From assembly GCA_024516035.1 (NCBI GenBank), contig CM044959.1, positions 29,436,189-29,500,188 of the forward strand: 64,000 nucleotides of DNA, read 5' to 3'. This stretch comes from Bactericera cockerelli. Lineage: Eukaryota > Arthropoda > Insecta > Hemiptera > Triozidae. Each line of letters opens with the position of its first letter. Positions within the stretch are counted from its first letter, which is position 1. The translations under genes were made by a program, and so were the position numbers. Positions 46,979 through 59,849 of the stretch are shown here, one piece after another. Under the pieces are notes generated by a model. That model ran no database searches. It was not told the DNA's origin and saw only the letters and a program-made list of their open reading frames with translations.

Positions 46979-47623
46979 ACTTTCCTTATCCTATAATAAG
47001 GAAAGTATTGTATTCGTCGAAAATTTGACCTACCCAGCTTTTCACATTTCTGGACGAATCATAGCCTCAGGATACCAAAAAAGTGGTTTTCAGCCATTGG
47101 TCCGTGCGTCTGTCTGTGTGTGTGTCTGTGTGTCTGTGAACAGGATATCTCAAGAACGGTAAGAGCTAGAGACTTGAAATTTGGTATGGTAATTAATTTT
47201 ATACACCAGACGAACCATGAAACTTTTGGTTGAAATCGGACGCATTCTGCGGCCGCAGGGCCGCAAATATTGGCCGCAAGCACCGCTTCTTTGAATTGGT
47301 TAAAGATACAAAAAAAGTTAGAGAACAACATTTTCTCAGATTAAAAAAATAATAGGGGTTCACTCTGATCATTTTTTTGATATCTTTAACTTTTTGGAAA
47401 CCGGCCCCAATTTACCGGTATTGTAGGGGGACCCGATTGGACTAACTTTTTTATTATTCATCCTAGATGGGGGTTGTGACATATCAAATTAAATGATTTT
47501 GAAGTGCTGATCACGAATTTGGCATTGATTTTTAGTTATCTGTTACCGTTCAGTCACCCGTGGCGGAATTCGACTCCTTTTTGGGATATAAGGAAAGTCG
47601 TGTGATGTTTACACCAGATTTTT
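46979..47623. mobile_element. Tandem-duplicated ~650-bp repeat, copy 1
   Basis: It starts with a palindrome, ACTTTCCTTAT and ATAAGGAAAGT around a 6-base loop. ATAAGGAAAGT recurs near the far end (47588-47598), so the ends are inverted repeats. It then runs CGTGTGATGTTTACACC and a T-run. It contains a TG/TC microsatellite, AAGAACGGTAAGAGCTAGAG and GCCGCAAATATTGGCCGCAA. It has no credible coding frame. Confidence 0.8.
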
Positions 47624-47630
47624 GCTTTTT

Positions 47631-48312
47631 ACTTTCCTTATCCTATAATAAGGAAAGTATTGTATTCGTCGAAAATTTGACCTACCCAGCTTTTCACATT
47701 TCTGGACGAATCATAGCCTCAGGATACCAAAAAAGTGGTTTTCAGCCATTGGTCCGTGCGTCTGTCTGTGTGTGTGTCTGTGCGTCTGTCTGTGTGTGTG
47801 TCTGTGTGTGTGTGTGTGTGTGTGTGAACAGGATATCTCAAGAACGGTAAGAGCTAGAGACTTGAAATTTGTTATGGTAATTAATTTAATACACCAGACG
47901 AACCATGAAACTTTTGGTTGAAATGGGTCGCAAGATGCGACCGCAGGGCCGCAAATATTGGCCGCAACCGCCGCTTCTTTGAATTGGTTAAAGATACAAA
48001 AAAAGTTAGAGAACATCATTTTCTCGGATTAAAAAAATAATAGGGGTTTACTCCGATCATTTTTTTGATATCTTGAACTTTTTGGAACCCGGCCCCAATT
48101 TACCGGTATTTTGGGGGGACCCGCTTGGACTAACTTTTTTATTGTTCACCCTAGATGGGGGTTGCGACATATCAAATCCAATGATTTTGAGGTGCTGATT
48201 ACGAATTAGGCACTGATTTTTAACTATCTGTTGCCGTTTAGTCACCAATGGCGGAATTCGACTTCTTTTTGGGGGATAAGGAAAGTCGTGTGATGTTTAC
48301 ACCAGATTTTTT
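47631..48312. mobile_element. Tandem-duplicated ~650-bp repeat, copy 2
   Basis: Same sequence as copy 1 in the same orientation, starting 652 bp later. The main difference is a longer TG tract at about 47768-47826. Substitutions are few, so the pair arose recently. It ends ACACCAGATTTTTTCTAG; the CTAG is compatible with a Helitron end but is not enough to call one. Confidence 0.8.
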
Positions 48313-48742
48313 CTAGTGGGATTTTCAACATATTTGATTTTTATCATCCCAAAATGGTAGACCCGAAAAAGTTCAGCCGTGCAGGCAACTCAGCAAAATT
48401 TTAACAGCCTCACTTGGGAATGACAACCATTAAGAATAAGTTACGAGTTAGTGATGCTGGCCTCCTATAGCCATCTGGGCTAACAAATACATACGTACAT
48501 AGATACTTTGGTTGGTAACAGGGGAGAATAGTGAATTTGGAAGAAAGAGACGTTTTGAGGCATTTTATCACATTGATACCTATAATTCGAAACATATTTT
48601 TGCTGTAGTTGTTTGTTTTTATCTATTTTCACACCTCTTGAATGTCGATGTTATTCATGACGGTCAAAAAACTCAAAAAGGTATGACAATCCATCAAACC
48701 GATTTGATTGACTTCTCCATAGTAATTATCATTAGAATTTTT

Positions 48743-48775
48743 GAGATTATCGACCAGTAGCTGGTCGATAATCTC
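48743..48775. repeat. Perfect 15-bp inverted repeat with 3-bp loop
   Basis: GAGATTATCGACCAG, TAG, CTGGTCGATAATCTC. A perfect hairpin with no associated gene. Confidence 0.9.
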
Positions 48776-49299
48776 GTAAAACATGGGTAAAAAGAACTAA
48801 TTAATACTTGACAATTAAGCGTGTATCAAAATCAGCACATTTCGAATATTTTAGAAAATCTAGGAGGTCTCTTAATATTTCATCATTGTTTTCTTCCAAA
48901 TTTTCTGGATGTGTGTTCGTTTTAATAGTCGGCTATTTTAAATAAAGAATTCGAAACGTCTTCATAACTCACAGCTGAATGACAACGCTTGTCAAATGTT
49001 GGGCCAAATGCGTAGACGTATTTTCGGTCCGGACTAAAATCTCGTCAGAGTCGTCAGTGTGAAATTTCATGCCCGATCAGCCAATGGAATGAGAGTGGCT
49101 ATATTCTCATGCATGGATTCGCACAGAACGCGTAAAATTTAATAATGGAAATGGCAACGGTAGTAAAATTGTGAATTGAAAGTATTGAACTGTGAAATGC
49201 ATATGATGACAATCAGCATGAGTACATTGAGCAATGGGCATGTTATTGGATGTTCGTCTAGATATGACTGAGCGAGTAGAGCTCTGCAAGTCCTAGCCT
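48776..49299. other. Intergenic, no gene seen
   Basis: Nothing recognisable. Confidence 0.4.
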
Positions 49300-50069
49300 A
49301 GAGTATAGGATACTGTGTGGGAAGTACTCGAATCCCAGACGGCACAGAAAGTGTTTAAAAAGATTTTAAAAACACTTATTTTGACAAGATTCAAACATTT
49401 TATAAAGCTTATTTTGACAAGGCTTAACATTTTAGAAACACTTCTGTAAGCTTACTACTTCCTCCCCCTGAGCATTTTATTAAGCTTATTTTTACAAGGT
49501 TTTGGAAATTGCATACCTACTTAATAATTAAGGGGCTCCATATTGAATTTCATACCGCCGCCATTGCCCGGGAAAATTTGAAAATTGTGATTTCACAGGT
49601 AGGGCCAGGAAATTTTTAAAATTAATTTGGATTTGATGAAAAATATACTTTTTCAAGGCAATTTGGTCTACAATGATGAAAAGCTGTTGATGAAATGCTA
49701 ACATTAATAAATAAGAAGACAATTTGTGTTTTTCAGTTTTATATTTTTCCATTTACATGGTAAAAGAATTGAAAGCAAAAATATGTAACAAAACAAAAAC
49801 ATGAAACAAACAGAATATAATACATAGAATCAGCAGATAAATTAAGCCTAGTGGACTTAATTAATCTAAATCTATTATACATATAGGTAATTAAGAGAGA
49901 GATATGCTGAAATGCCATCTTCCTGCCCAGCAGCAGGCTGCCCAAAGACAAAGAATACCAGAACAGAAGTTGAGATTATTGAAGATGAAATTAGGAAATA
50001 GAACCCAGAGAGAATTTTGACTATAACATGGCATTCGTAAAAAAAGAACAGTCTTCCAGAATTTTTTTT

Positions 50070-50190
50070 TGTTTGTTCAAGTGGGTTAAACCTCAATTGC
50101 ATAGTCATATCATGACCGAGGTTTTACCCTCATTTGCAGGAAACTCACAAACCTGTTACCCACATTAAGCTCACCGAGCCTGGGTTGGGC
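50070..50190 (-). repeat. 5S-derived SINE fragment, copy E, inside the 2.7-kb transposon
   Basis: The plus strand shows the inverse tail and body: GGGTTAAACCTCAATTGCAT, GTTTTACCCTCATTTGCAGG, AAACTCACAAACCTG and CTCACCGAGCCTGGGTTGGG. The 5S head is missing. Confidence 0.75.
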
Positions 50191-50196
50191 CTTTTT

Positions 50197-50810
50197 ATTC
50201 TGAATTTACTGGGAATAGTACCAGGTAGCCACATTGACCTCACCCAGCCTGATAAACGCTGTGTATACCCATGCCAGCTTCATATTTTCAAAAGAAGGAG
50301 AATTATCTGTTTCACAACAACAAAAATGAACCAAAATCTTTGTATTACGGGCAGTAGTCAAATCCTTAATAATGCAAGCTACTGTTTTAAAAGTTAAAAT
50401 TAATGAACACATCATAGTAAAAAATGTACTTATTACAAGTAAAAAACTGTCTAAATTTGCAACACTTAATACTTCTTCTTAACTTACAATATTTTTTTTT
50501 ATGTCATAGCTGGTTGAAGATCCATAAAAAACCCCAGTCCTGATTTGAGATAGTGAGGATGGGAATTTCATTCTGAATTTAATGGGAACAGTACCAGCTA
50601 CCCACATTCACCTCACTCAGCCTGAGTAGGGCTAGATATACCAGCCTCACATTTTCAGAGAACAGATTTATTTATTTAAAAAAAATGGGGGTTGTATACT
50701 GAATTTACTGGGAATAGTACCAGCTACCCACATTAACCTCACTTAGCCTGATAAGGGCTAGAAATGCCTTATTTTCAAAGGGAACAGAATTTGCTGTTTG
50801 AAAGAAGAAA
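50197..50810. repeat. Three dispersed ~115-bp copies with a 5S-SINE body segment
   Basis: Units at 50197, 50570 and 50697 each read CTGAATTTACTGGGAATAGT, ACCAGCTACCCACATT, ACCTCACTTAGCCTGA and then ATTTTCA..GGGAACAGA. The middle part is the inverse SINE body; the outer parts are not SINE. So one SINE-containing block was copied locally. Confidence 0.75.
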
Positions 50811-52140
50811 AAAACTGTAAATTGAACACAGGATCTTTTGATTATGGAACAGTGTAGTCAAATCTTCAATAATGTGAACCTATTAAAAAGCCTTTAGCTA
50901 GTCAGTTCTCTGTTTATAGTTGTTTAGCAAAACACTGGTCTTCTCCCTGTTTAAAATCCCCCAGTCAGACACCTGTTAAGAGTGTGATTCTGATTAAGTG
51001 GAATATCTGGAACAGGTTAATCTCCAGCATTTCCACATACATATCCTGGTTTGACTATAAAACAATGTAAGATATTGTTTAGCTATTGCTTACCCCACTA
51101 ATTGGAGTGTAAAACTCCCTTATGATTAATGCATGGAAATTGGTACACTTTAGAACAGTAAACTTTTTAAAGTAGAGAAAAATTTCTTTTTAGTTACACC
51201 CTAAAACTGTGATGAAGGAACTTTAGAAGAGTCAACTTGTTGGACTTTTATCAGAAATTGTTAGATATAATTACATATTGTTAAATCATCAATAAAATGT
51301 GTAGTCACTTTCACTTATCCGGTGTTGGGTTCAATATGTTTGAGGAGGGAGGCAGCTAGAATAGGTTTCTTCAGATTGAAGCTTGTTGGATTGGATGCAC
51401 AATACATGTAAACAGGTGGAAAATATCATGTGGATTTCCTCCATAGATCATATTTTAAATGCTAGGATCCAGTTTAAAAAGATATTATGTTTGCAGACAT
51501 ATTGACCATCCTGACCTTAGTTGGTCAAAAATTGTTCATGCTCTCTAAGGTAAAAGTTTGTAAAGAGCTCCAGAATTCAGTCAGAGCATTGGATCACTAA
51601 AAACAGAACTATTTTAAGTTACAATACTAATATAACTAATAACTTAAATTGTTTTGCGACTTGATAAACTTTTCAGTTATTTAATTTCAAAAATTCAATA
51701 TGGAGTCCACTGACCATTGATGAAGAGAGACATATTGCATACACAGTCACACATTTATTTTTTAAGGCGTTTTCTCTATTCCGATGTCTTGCGAAAAAAA
51801 ATATTTAAAAAACTTATAAAATATTGCGGAAACCTTTCCAAAGTGTTTATAAACCTTGCCTAAGTAAGTTTTCCGCAAACTTATTATTTCATACTTTTTT
51901 ATACTTTTTTAAATCTTGTGAAGTAAAGGTTATTTTTACAAGGAAAAATCCATACTTTTTTTATACTTTTTAAACCTTGTGAAGTAAAGCTTATTTTTAC
52001 AAGGAAAATTCAGAGTCTATAAAGCTTGTGTAACCTTTTGTGCCGTCTGGGATGCCATGTTGAAGGTCCCGGGTTTCAAACTCCAGAGCCGACAAAAGCT
52101 TCTGTAGCTGCTTTTTCAGGGCTATAAAATATAAAAGACT

Positions 52141-53325
52141 GTGTAACATTTATCTTCAAAATGAATAAAAATCCGCAACTTTCCTAATTGCAAAATTTTA
52201 GACGCACAACATTCTTGATCTAATTACATCTATATTTTGTGAATCCAACGAAGGTACCTATAACTTTCATCAATCACCGACAGGTATTCAAACTCTGCTT
52301 GGTCTAACAAGATTGCACAAATAATTGAAAGTATTCCTTCACCTTCTGATTTCTAAACATTTATTTTTTGCTGCTCTAATAAACTCAGTAAATATATTGA
52401 GGTGTACATGAGCAGGTGGTATATGAATGCAATGTTGTAGCTATCATGAATATACTCGTTAAAAGCTTAAATTTGAGTGTTTCGGACATCCGAATAAAGT
52501 TTAATGATAAATGTCTTCTCCGATTTGAAAATTAAGTGTCATGGAAAATCGAAACAATCATGAGAAACATTTTTATTTAAAAAAATAATTACAATTTTCT
52601 AAAAAATATTTAATGCCGTATTATGTATGTATTTTCTCTCTCATGAAACACAATCCCTTTTCACCATCCATTTCTGCTTATCTCGTCAAATTCACTCCAA
52701 TCTCTCAATTCCAATGGAAGTCCAAAATCATGAGCAACTTCTAGTATGTCGTCAACTAGAAAACCCCTGCACACTGGATGATCTACTTCAGGCAAATGAA
52801 AAAGACTTAAATGTTTCAGAGTATTGGAAGTACAAAATTTGACCGAGGAACGAAAGAGGACATGGAAAAAAATCTGCGATTTCCATCCACCAACTACACA
52901 TCACACTGAGGAACAGGGCCCTGTTATGATAAAAATTTAAGAATTTGCGACGCACATTTGGAAGCACGTAAATTCTGTACATACCTGTGTGGGTGACTGC
53001 ACATACACTATGTATGCCATTAGTTATGTATGTGGCTGCATGACTCTATGCTCTATGAGTCTGGCCTTGTACCACACATGACGTCCCATTTTGTTCTACG
53101 ATTAAGGTGTGTGATTTTCCTCTGTGCACCAAACATTTCAGCGTTGTGCATTCAGAGAGGTTTTCCTATGTACCTACTCTGCTCAATTACCTAGTGTAAC
53201 TAGTTGTTCTCTGCGGTTTCGGAGTGGGTACAATATGGAAGCGGGGCTCATATTAGGGAATAGGGGATAAGTAACTAGAAAAGTTGGCTGAGCATTAGCT
53301 ATTACTTTATCACCTCTCTCTCTCA

Positions 53326-53356
<31 letters not shown>

Positions 53357-55194
53357 CCCTGTTTTTCTCTAACTCTATCTTTTCGTACCCCTATTGTATA
53401 ACATGATTGCATAGGAGTTGGCAAAATATACCTTCAAATTTATTTAAAGAAAGAGATAATGAGAAAAAGAGTGGAGAAGTAGAGACATTAAGTTTCGTGC
53501 GAGGAAATAGGCATGTCACAAAAGATCTATCTAAGGTCGCAGTGACAAAGAGCTTTCGTAACCGAAAGCCGTACCTTTACCAATACCAATTAGTGCGAGG
53601 AAGAAATGTTAGAAAGTCTTCAGAAGACAGCACTCACAAACTTTAACTTTAGACGTAAGAGGAAGAGGTCAGCAAGTTAGCATTCTCGATAATTGAGCAG
53701 AACATAATTTTTAGATATTAATTGTGAGTATACCTACTAGGAAATGTATCAAATGAAGATTCATCATAACAACGAGAAAATGAATTATTGCATGTCGTTA
53801 ATAAGTTATGTTACAATTGCACTTGCACAACAACATCTATAATACATACTATACACAATATAGGTTAGTACATAACATATTATTTCCTTACTAGATTATG
53901 ACAGTATAATATACCTATTGTAGATGTCTATGTATATGAAATGATGTAAAATACATAAGAAATAGCAACACCTATAATACATGGGCAATAACAATAACAT
54001 TACCGGCATTATTATCTGGCATGAACCATCATAACTACTCGTGCGTTACTAGAGCGCTAGACCAAAGTGCTAAAACAGAACAAGTTAGAAAACTTGCTGG
54101 AACACCTACGTTGAGCTTGCCGAGACAGAAATGCTCCCAGGAAAGTATAAATAATTATACAGATCTATAGATCTGCGAGAAATAATAAACAGTACAATTC
54201 ACAGATAGTTTTCTGAGAAATACCTTATTGAATTAGGTCAAGGTGTGAATTATATGCTACAAAAAACTCAGAGCTTACAATTACAATTTTATTGAAAACA
54301 AGGAAAGTAATAATACCTCAGTTATATCTACTGCTGACGCCCGACGGATGACTATTAAAGAGTCTCTTTTTGATGGCAGTTTAAAAAAAGTCTCATTTAT
54401 TGGTTTTTATGATTTACAAATATTAATACATACAATAAATTATTGTTTTTTAGTCTGGTAAGTGGTATGGCTGTTATTGTTTTTTAGTCCGATAATTGGC
54501 TCATATTCTTGATTTTTTTTATGGTTATATGTAGGTACTGGATTTCACTGTCATGTGTCTTACCAAAGATGATCGCTAACCCCAATTACAAGTAATGCAT
54601 CAAAGTTTTCTTTAGTATTTTTATTTCCTAGAAATCTTCAAGGGACTCACTTATTATTGTACGAGATAGGTTTCTGCTATATGGGTTTGGTATACCTACT
54701 TGAAAATCTTTGTATGTAGGTAATAACCTTTTGCAAAAACTATAACAAAGTAAATGATATTTTAAATCATATGCTGCATGAATATTTCTTATACATTAAT
54801 TGTTTTAGGTAACTCTGAACCTAACATACACGACTTACGAAATACATAATCATACAATATTAAGTAGGAAATATAGGTTCATATTCATACCAGTTGCATT
54901 GTTTGTATTGCCCTGCACCTATGGCAACACTAACTTGTTAATACGAGTGCCAATTTCAACACTTCATGAACACTTACAAAGCTATCACAAATTAGAATTT
55001 AACCCCCTGGCATCATAAGGTACATTGTTGCAACTAGAACAAATAAAAGGTTATTGCTCTACAAATTTCAACTCTCAAAACGGTTATGTCAGTTGAACGA
55101 GGTCTTTTCAGTCGAAAGTTTTCGGGCTTAGTTTCAATTTACATTTGAAATAAGGAAAGTAAAAAGATTTTTTAGTCAGCAGAGCCGATGGAAA
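52141..55194. other. Intergenic; (CT)n microsatellite at 53311-53360
   Basis: A CT-rich microsatellite at 53311-53360. Short frames at 52627-52842 and 53407-53646 have somewhat protein-like composition but no known motif. I see no genes. Confidence 0.4.
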
Positions 55195-55330
55195 TTTTTT
55201 GGATGCCACCTCGTTCTGTCGCTGAAGTTAAACAAAGTCTAGCGATGTTAGGACTTGGATGGATGACCATTTAAATTCGAACCCTTGTGATGCTCTTCCC
55301 CGCTCACTCAGTCTGATAAGGTTAAATTAT
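55195..55330 (+). repeat. 5S-derived SINE fragment, copy F
   Basis: TCGCTGAAGTTAAACAAAGT, GACTTGGATGGATGACC and a decayed body (CTCACTCAGTCTGATAAGG). The tail is missing. Confidence 0.75.
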
Positions 55331-57002
55331 CGGTTTGATAAAAGTAATAACTGGCAGATTACCAACTTTAGGAATTACTATTGTTGCATAAAACATTGTA
55401 CTCTCATTTATTATACTTATTGTAATTAGAATCTATTGGATAATCTTATGTTACAAGAATATTTAAACATTAGTAACTTCTTACTACTTCTTTAAAGTCC
55501 AAAGTTCAATTGAAAGTCAGGCAGAGAACACTTTTGAGTGTGACTTTTCCTTGATCCTCTTACAAGTTTACAACTTGTTGGTCTACTAGTGCTTGCTCCC
55601 AATTCCTCAAGTCGTGACCACTGGCCATGGAGTACCTGATACATTTCGCTCTCTCAAAGGCCTTCAAGCTTAGCGAAATAAACATAGAGAAATATAAGCT
55701 TAGCGATGTCTTATGAAAGTGCAATCTGCAATAAACAATGCTTAGTGAGAAGTAATTCAGGATAATAATGAATAGTGCTAGGGAATAATAATAAAATTGA
55801 TGATGATTATTATTATGAGAGTAATTAGAATAGTGAAAGGCACCGGAGAAATACCTAGGTGTAGTGGTAATTATTGTTACCATATTATTGTTTCAGCAAC
55901 TATGTAGTCCATGTAGTACGTGGTTCACACTGAGGAAAACTTTGTAACAATCTTAACCACCTGTGTATTACCATGAGAGAGAGGGATGGTGTTGCCACGC
56001 CAAGGAAATGAACCGCGGTGCGTTGTACAACAGTTAGAGTGTGAGAAAAGGCTTTGTGACAGGAGATGAAAAAATGATGAGGTCTTGTATAAGAACGGGA
56101 CGGAGAGGAAAGAAAATAAAGGTGAAGAAAGGGAATGTCTTATAAGCTAGTTTAATATAACTTATAGCTTAGGACAGGAGCTTTGTATTGTCAATTGTAT
56201 AGTATAGTAGTGCTTTATTTAGACTGTCGGCCCGAGACTGTAAGTCCCATTACGCTAACAGTTTTGTAAACCATGTAATTGTAAACCATAGAATAAAAAA
56301 GAGAGGTAAATAAAAGGAGAGAGAAGGAAAAAATGCAGGAGAAGGAAAGAATGGGAGAGAGAGGGATACGGAAAAGGAGTCTTTATACTTGATGGAATGA
56401 GTATAGCAACACAGACTATTACAGAGACAGACAGGAGGCAGGTAATTAGTATGCGTTATAGGTCTGCCCACTCATGGTACAATCCGTCCAGCACTCTAGG
56501 AAACTTTACACCTCAAGCTCAACTGAGGCGGGTTTAGAATTTCAGAAATTAAAATATGGAAGTTGGACTGGAAGTCTTAGAGCAAAACTAAGATACAGCA
56601 CTATGTAGGTATAAACAACATACTATTACATTGACTTTTGGTGTGGAACTTTTGTCTACCACTGTGGAGTGTGGATCTGGATATCTCCTCTAAATCTAAG
56701 TCAAGACACACGCCTGGTACTGTATCTTTTACTCTGTCCCCTCTTAGGTAACACCCAAATCTCTCAATTAGAGTTGATTTTTTTACCTTAAATATTTAGA
56801 GCTATCAGTGTCTATTGTCTAATACCCGTTATTACAATATTATTTTTAAATTTAAAAGGAATGATAAGATATGGTCCTCACGCAATTGATGCAACCTCGG
56901 AAAACCAGGAAAACATGACATGAGGGTTTTCTATTGAAGAACTAGCCTTACTTAGCTTTCTTTCACAGGCAGTTGACATCTTGACTATTGAAACTGCTGA
57001 CG
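55331..57002. other. Intergenic, no gene seen
   Basis: Only short low-complexity frames are present. Confidence 0.4.
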
Positions 57003-57305
57003 TTAGGGGATTTCAATCAGACGATTTCTGCACTGGTAGGTAATCAAGATCTTATCAAACAAATCTTGTTGAAAAGCTATAAAACCTATGCTCATGTTAA
57101 CCAGCAATTCTCCCTGTGCGTGCTTGTATAGTACTCGTAGCAGTGCTAAGAACTCGCTGGGTGTGTGGGCAGTTATTGTTTTGCTGGCCTTGTATTGTTT
57201 GTTGACAATATCTGCCAGGACATTTTTATTGGTTTTGACACTTGAGATTAGTTGAGGACTTGGATGCATATCAAGTAGGTGTAAAGTATCCAAGGGCAAT
57301 GGAAC
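57003..57305 (-). CDS. Weak candidate coding exon, unidentified
   Basis: A 98-codon minus-strand frame with balanced amino-acid composition (TAHTPSEFLALLRVLYKHAQ, then GELLVNMSIGFIAFQQ) and mostly helical character. It starts just after a TAA/AG sequence (GTTAAG) that could be an acceptor, and ends in TAA. I recognise no family, and no partner exons or regulatory signals are visible. It may be a terminal exon, a retrocopy or chance. Confidence 0.2.
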   Translation of the reverse strand, partial: VPLPLDTLHLLDMHPSPQLISSVKTNKNVLADIVNKQYKASKTITAHTPSEFLALLRVLYKHAQGELLVNMSIGFIAFQQDLFDKILITYQCRNRLIEIP

Positions 57306-59233
57306 TTAACATCTGACTTGATGATAAGGGCACTCTGAATGGTCTGTGTGAGAATATTGTCTATCATTCATGAATATTATAATTTTATATAGGTACATAA
57401 TTGAATAATAGATAAAGGTGCATATTTTTACTGTAAATCTCTGTTTGGAATTAACGAAAGCATAGGTACTTCAACATTATTATTTCATTAGGAAGGTCTA
57501 GGTTGCAGAAAATTATAATTCACTTTCAATGGTACTTTTTTAATACCGTTCCAATACCATATCTACATAATATATGCTATTCATAACAATAGATAAGAAT
57601 TTTCGAATAATTATCTTCGATAACAGAATACAGATTGACCACAAAATTAGGCATAGTAATATGAAGAGCATGTACTTTTGCGCTACTCTGCTATACATTA
57701 AGCATCTGTTCCAACTACTCAAGGATCAGTTTTATAACTCTATTCAAAAACCAATTTATTTTGTTCCCAAATATGGCTGCTGAAGCTAAGTAAATAAATC
57801 AGCCTGGAACCACATATTTCTCTTTACAAAAAAACCACGTTCAACAAAAGTATTTACAGATTCGTCATTCTGACACCACGTGAAACCAAACTTACATAGG
57901 AAGGTGCTAAAAATAAAGAATGATAATTAAGGAAGATACCCACATTGTTTTACGGTTGTGTAGGCTACTACAAACTTGTGTGAGTGTTTGTATTATTTAT
58001 TAGCAAGATAACTCCTTGGCATAATATGCGAGAAGCTCCTATCACAAGATAAGAAGCTACCTTACTGTGTGACCTACTGCTGGCTAGGCTACCTACCGTA
58101 TTAAGCATGTGTTAGCTACTGGCTATGGGATACTACCCGTATTGAGCATGTTCTGGCTATCGGAGGAAAAGTTCCTGCTGCTTTTTTGTTATGGTCCCCA
58201 ACCAGACGGGCCTACCAGATTGGTACCTACCTATTTCCTACACACAATTTTTTATGAGAATTTATTGAATTCAATAAATGTATGACAAGTGTAGGTATAA
58301 TAATCCTATGCCTGTTATGTTCATTTTTATGCTTTACACCTTTACAGCATTGCATGCATACATAGAATAATTTAGATATTAATATGAATTTATTTATGAA
58401 TTTCACAAATTTTGATCCTTAGTTAACAACAGTAATAATTATGTGACATATTCTAACAGGACCCTACATTAATGTAAATCTTTAATATTATAGGCTGTAG
58501 CCCATAGATTAATTACATTGGTCAAGTTGGGTATACATAATTATAGTCATGTCATTTTGTCGCATGTTTTATTCATTATTCTTCTTCCTGTAGATATCTG
58601 CATTTACTAATGAGAAGAAAGATAAATGCGTATTACATGTTAAAGTAAAATCAAGTTACATTAAGAGGATATTTTTTATCTGTCCTTAAATATTTATTTT
58701 TTTCGCCAATTCCTTTTCCTTTAATTCTAGATACACAGGTGCCAACTCTCTTCACCGAAAAAGGCAAGACTGGATTGGGACATTTGTTATACATATTTCA
58801 TATACTAGTAGGGTACTCTGGGCACTTATCATAAAAAGGAATTGCATCATTCTAATGTAAATAATATCCTACAAAATGTTGAAAGTCAAACTAATTAGGG
58901 GGTCACATGTCATAGCCTGCATTATGGGTAGGGACGTGGGACCTACCGGACCATACACTCAAGAGAAACCTGGATCAAATGAAGAATAATATAGAGAGGT
59001 GACCCGTAAATGAGCACGTAATGCACTAAATGCAGTTCTAGCAGAATCAATCAAGGCAATTAGGCAAACTCAAGTGACAATTAACTCCTCCAGCGCTTTC
59101 GGTCACCAGGATGACGAGTAAACAGGAAGCCATCACACCTACTCATCCTCCATCATCTCTCTCTATTGTGGCGGTGGCGGGCTCGCAACATGGAGGCTGG
59201 TGGTTCGATTACCGAACATGGAGAATTTTAGTA
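57306..59233. other. Intergenic; B-box-like scrap at 59165-59215
   Basis: A tRNA-like GGCTGGTGGTTCGATTACC occurs near 59190-59210, probably a SINE remnant. Nothing else is seen. Confidence 0.35.
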
Positions 59234-59338
59234 CAGTAAAATCCCGGTAAGTCGAAAATCCTGCTAACGCGAAAGAATTCTTCGGTACTCGTCGAACTTC
59301 CCTCCTTATTCAAAATTCCGATACCTTGAAACTCTCGA
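59234..59338. mobile_element. pogo/Tigger-like MITE, cut by assembly gap
   Basis: TA then CAGTAAAATCCCGGTAAGTC, with GTCGAAAATCC and CTCGTCGAACTTCC, as in pogo-type ends. The rest is lost in the N gap. Confidence 0.6.
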
Positions 59339-59438
59339 NNNNNNNNNNNNNNNNNNNNNNNNNNNNNNNNNNNNNNNNNNNNNNNNNNNNNNNNNNNNNN
59401 NNNNNNNNNNNNNNNNNNNNNNNNNNNNNNNNNNNNNN
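59339..59438. other. Assembly gap (100 N)
   Basis: Exactly 100 N. A frame that crosses it is meaningless. Confidence 0.99.
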
Positions 59439-59849
59439 AAAAAGATAAAAAAGACATAAAATCTTTCTGAATTATAATGATATCACAGAATTTTTCAATT
59501 ACATAAAAATCTTTTGCAAGTGTAATGAAAAAAAGATCCTACAAATTCTTTTTTGACATCAAAAAAAAAAATGATGACGTCATTGACGTCAACTCTTTCG
59601 GTGAGAAATTCCAGTCCGCAAATCCAGAAAAATAAATATGTTTGAACCAGATATGCTTGAACTATTATGCTTGATAACACAGAATAGAAAACATAGGAAA
59701 AAATGAAGATTTTATTTCAACACAGGAAATTCGCCATCATCCCATCGCCCCCTCAAATCACATCCGACTGTCATCACACACACGAGACGCTACTACCCCT
59801 GCTCCTTCACTACCAAAGTTATTCTTTTTTTTCTAAAAACTTATTTCGT

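Larger units (their letters stand above)
49334..52051. mobile_element. Non-autonomous DNA transposon, 2718 bp, unclassified
   Basis: Ends CCCAGACGGCACA and TGTGCCGTCTGGG are exact inverted repeats. Both sides are followed by subterminal repeats around AAGCTTATTTTGACAAGG (left, 49376-49500; right, inverted, 51900-52020). The flanking AT dinucleotides and the interrupted SINE fix the boundaries. There is no transposase. The interior has short SINE pieces and a triplicated block. The superfamily is undetermined. Confidence 0.82.
49300..52140 (+). repeat. tRNA-Gly-like SINE split by a transposon (halves 49300-49333 and 52052-52140)
   Basis: Left half: GATACTGTGTGGGAAGTACT, then CGAAT. Right half: ATGCCATGTTGAAGGTCC, GGGTTTCAAACTCC and GCCGACAAAAG, with an A-rich end. 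Joined, they follow the order of the intact SINE at 9741 (ACTCGCTTGCCATGCGGAAG). AT is present once too often, so AT is the target duplication. Confidence 0.75.

Noticed and set aside
47059..48019. Paired ~100-aa frames on both strands
   Set aside because: They come from the duplicated repeat and its TG microsatellite and lack conserved motifs.
59209..59457. 82-aa frame crossing the gap
   Set aside because: It runs through N bases.
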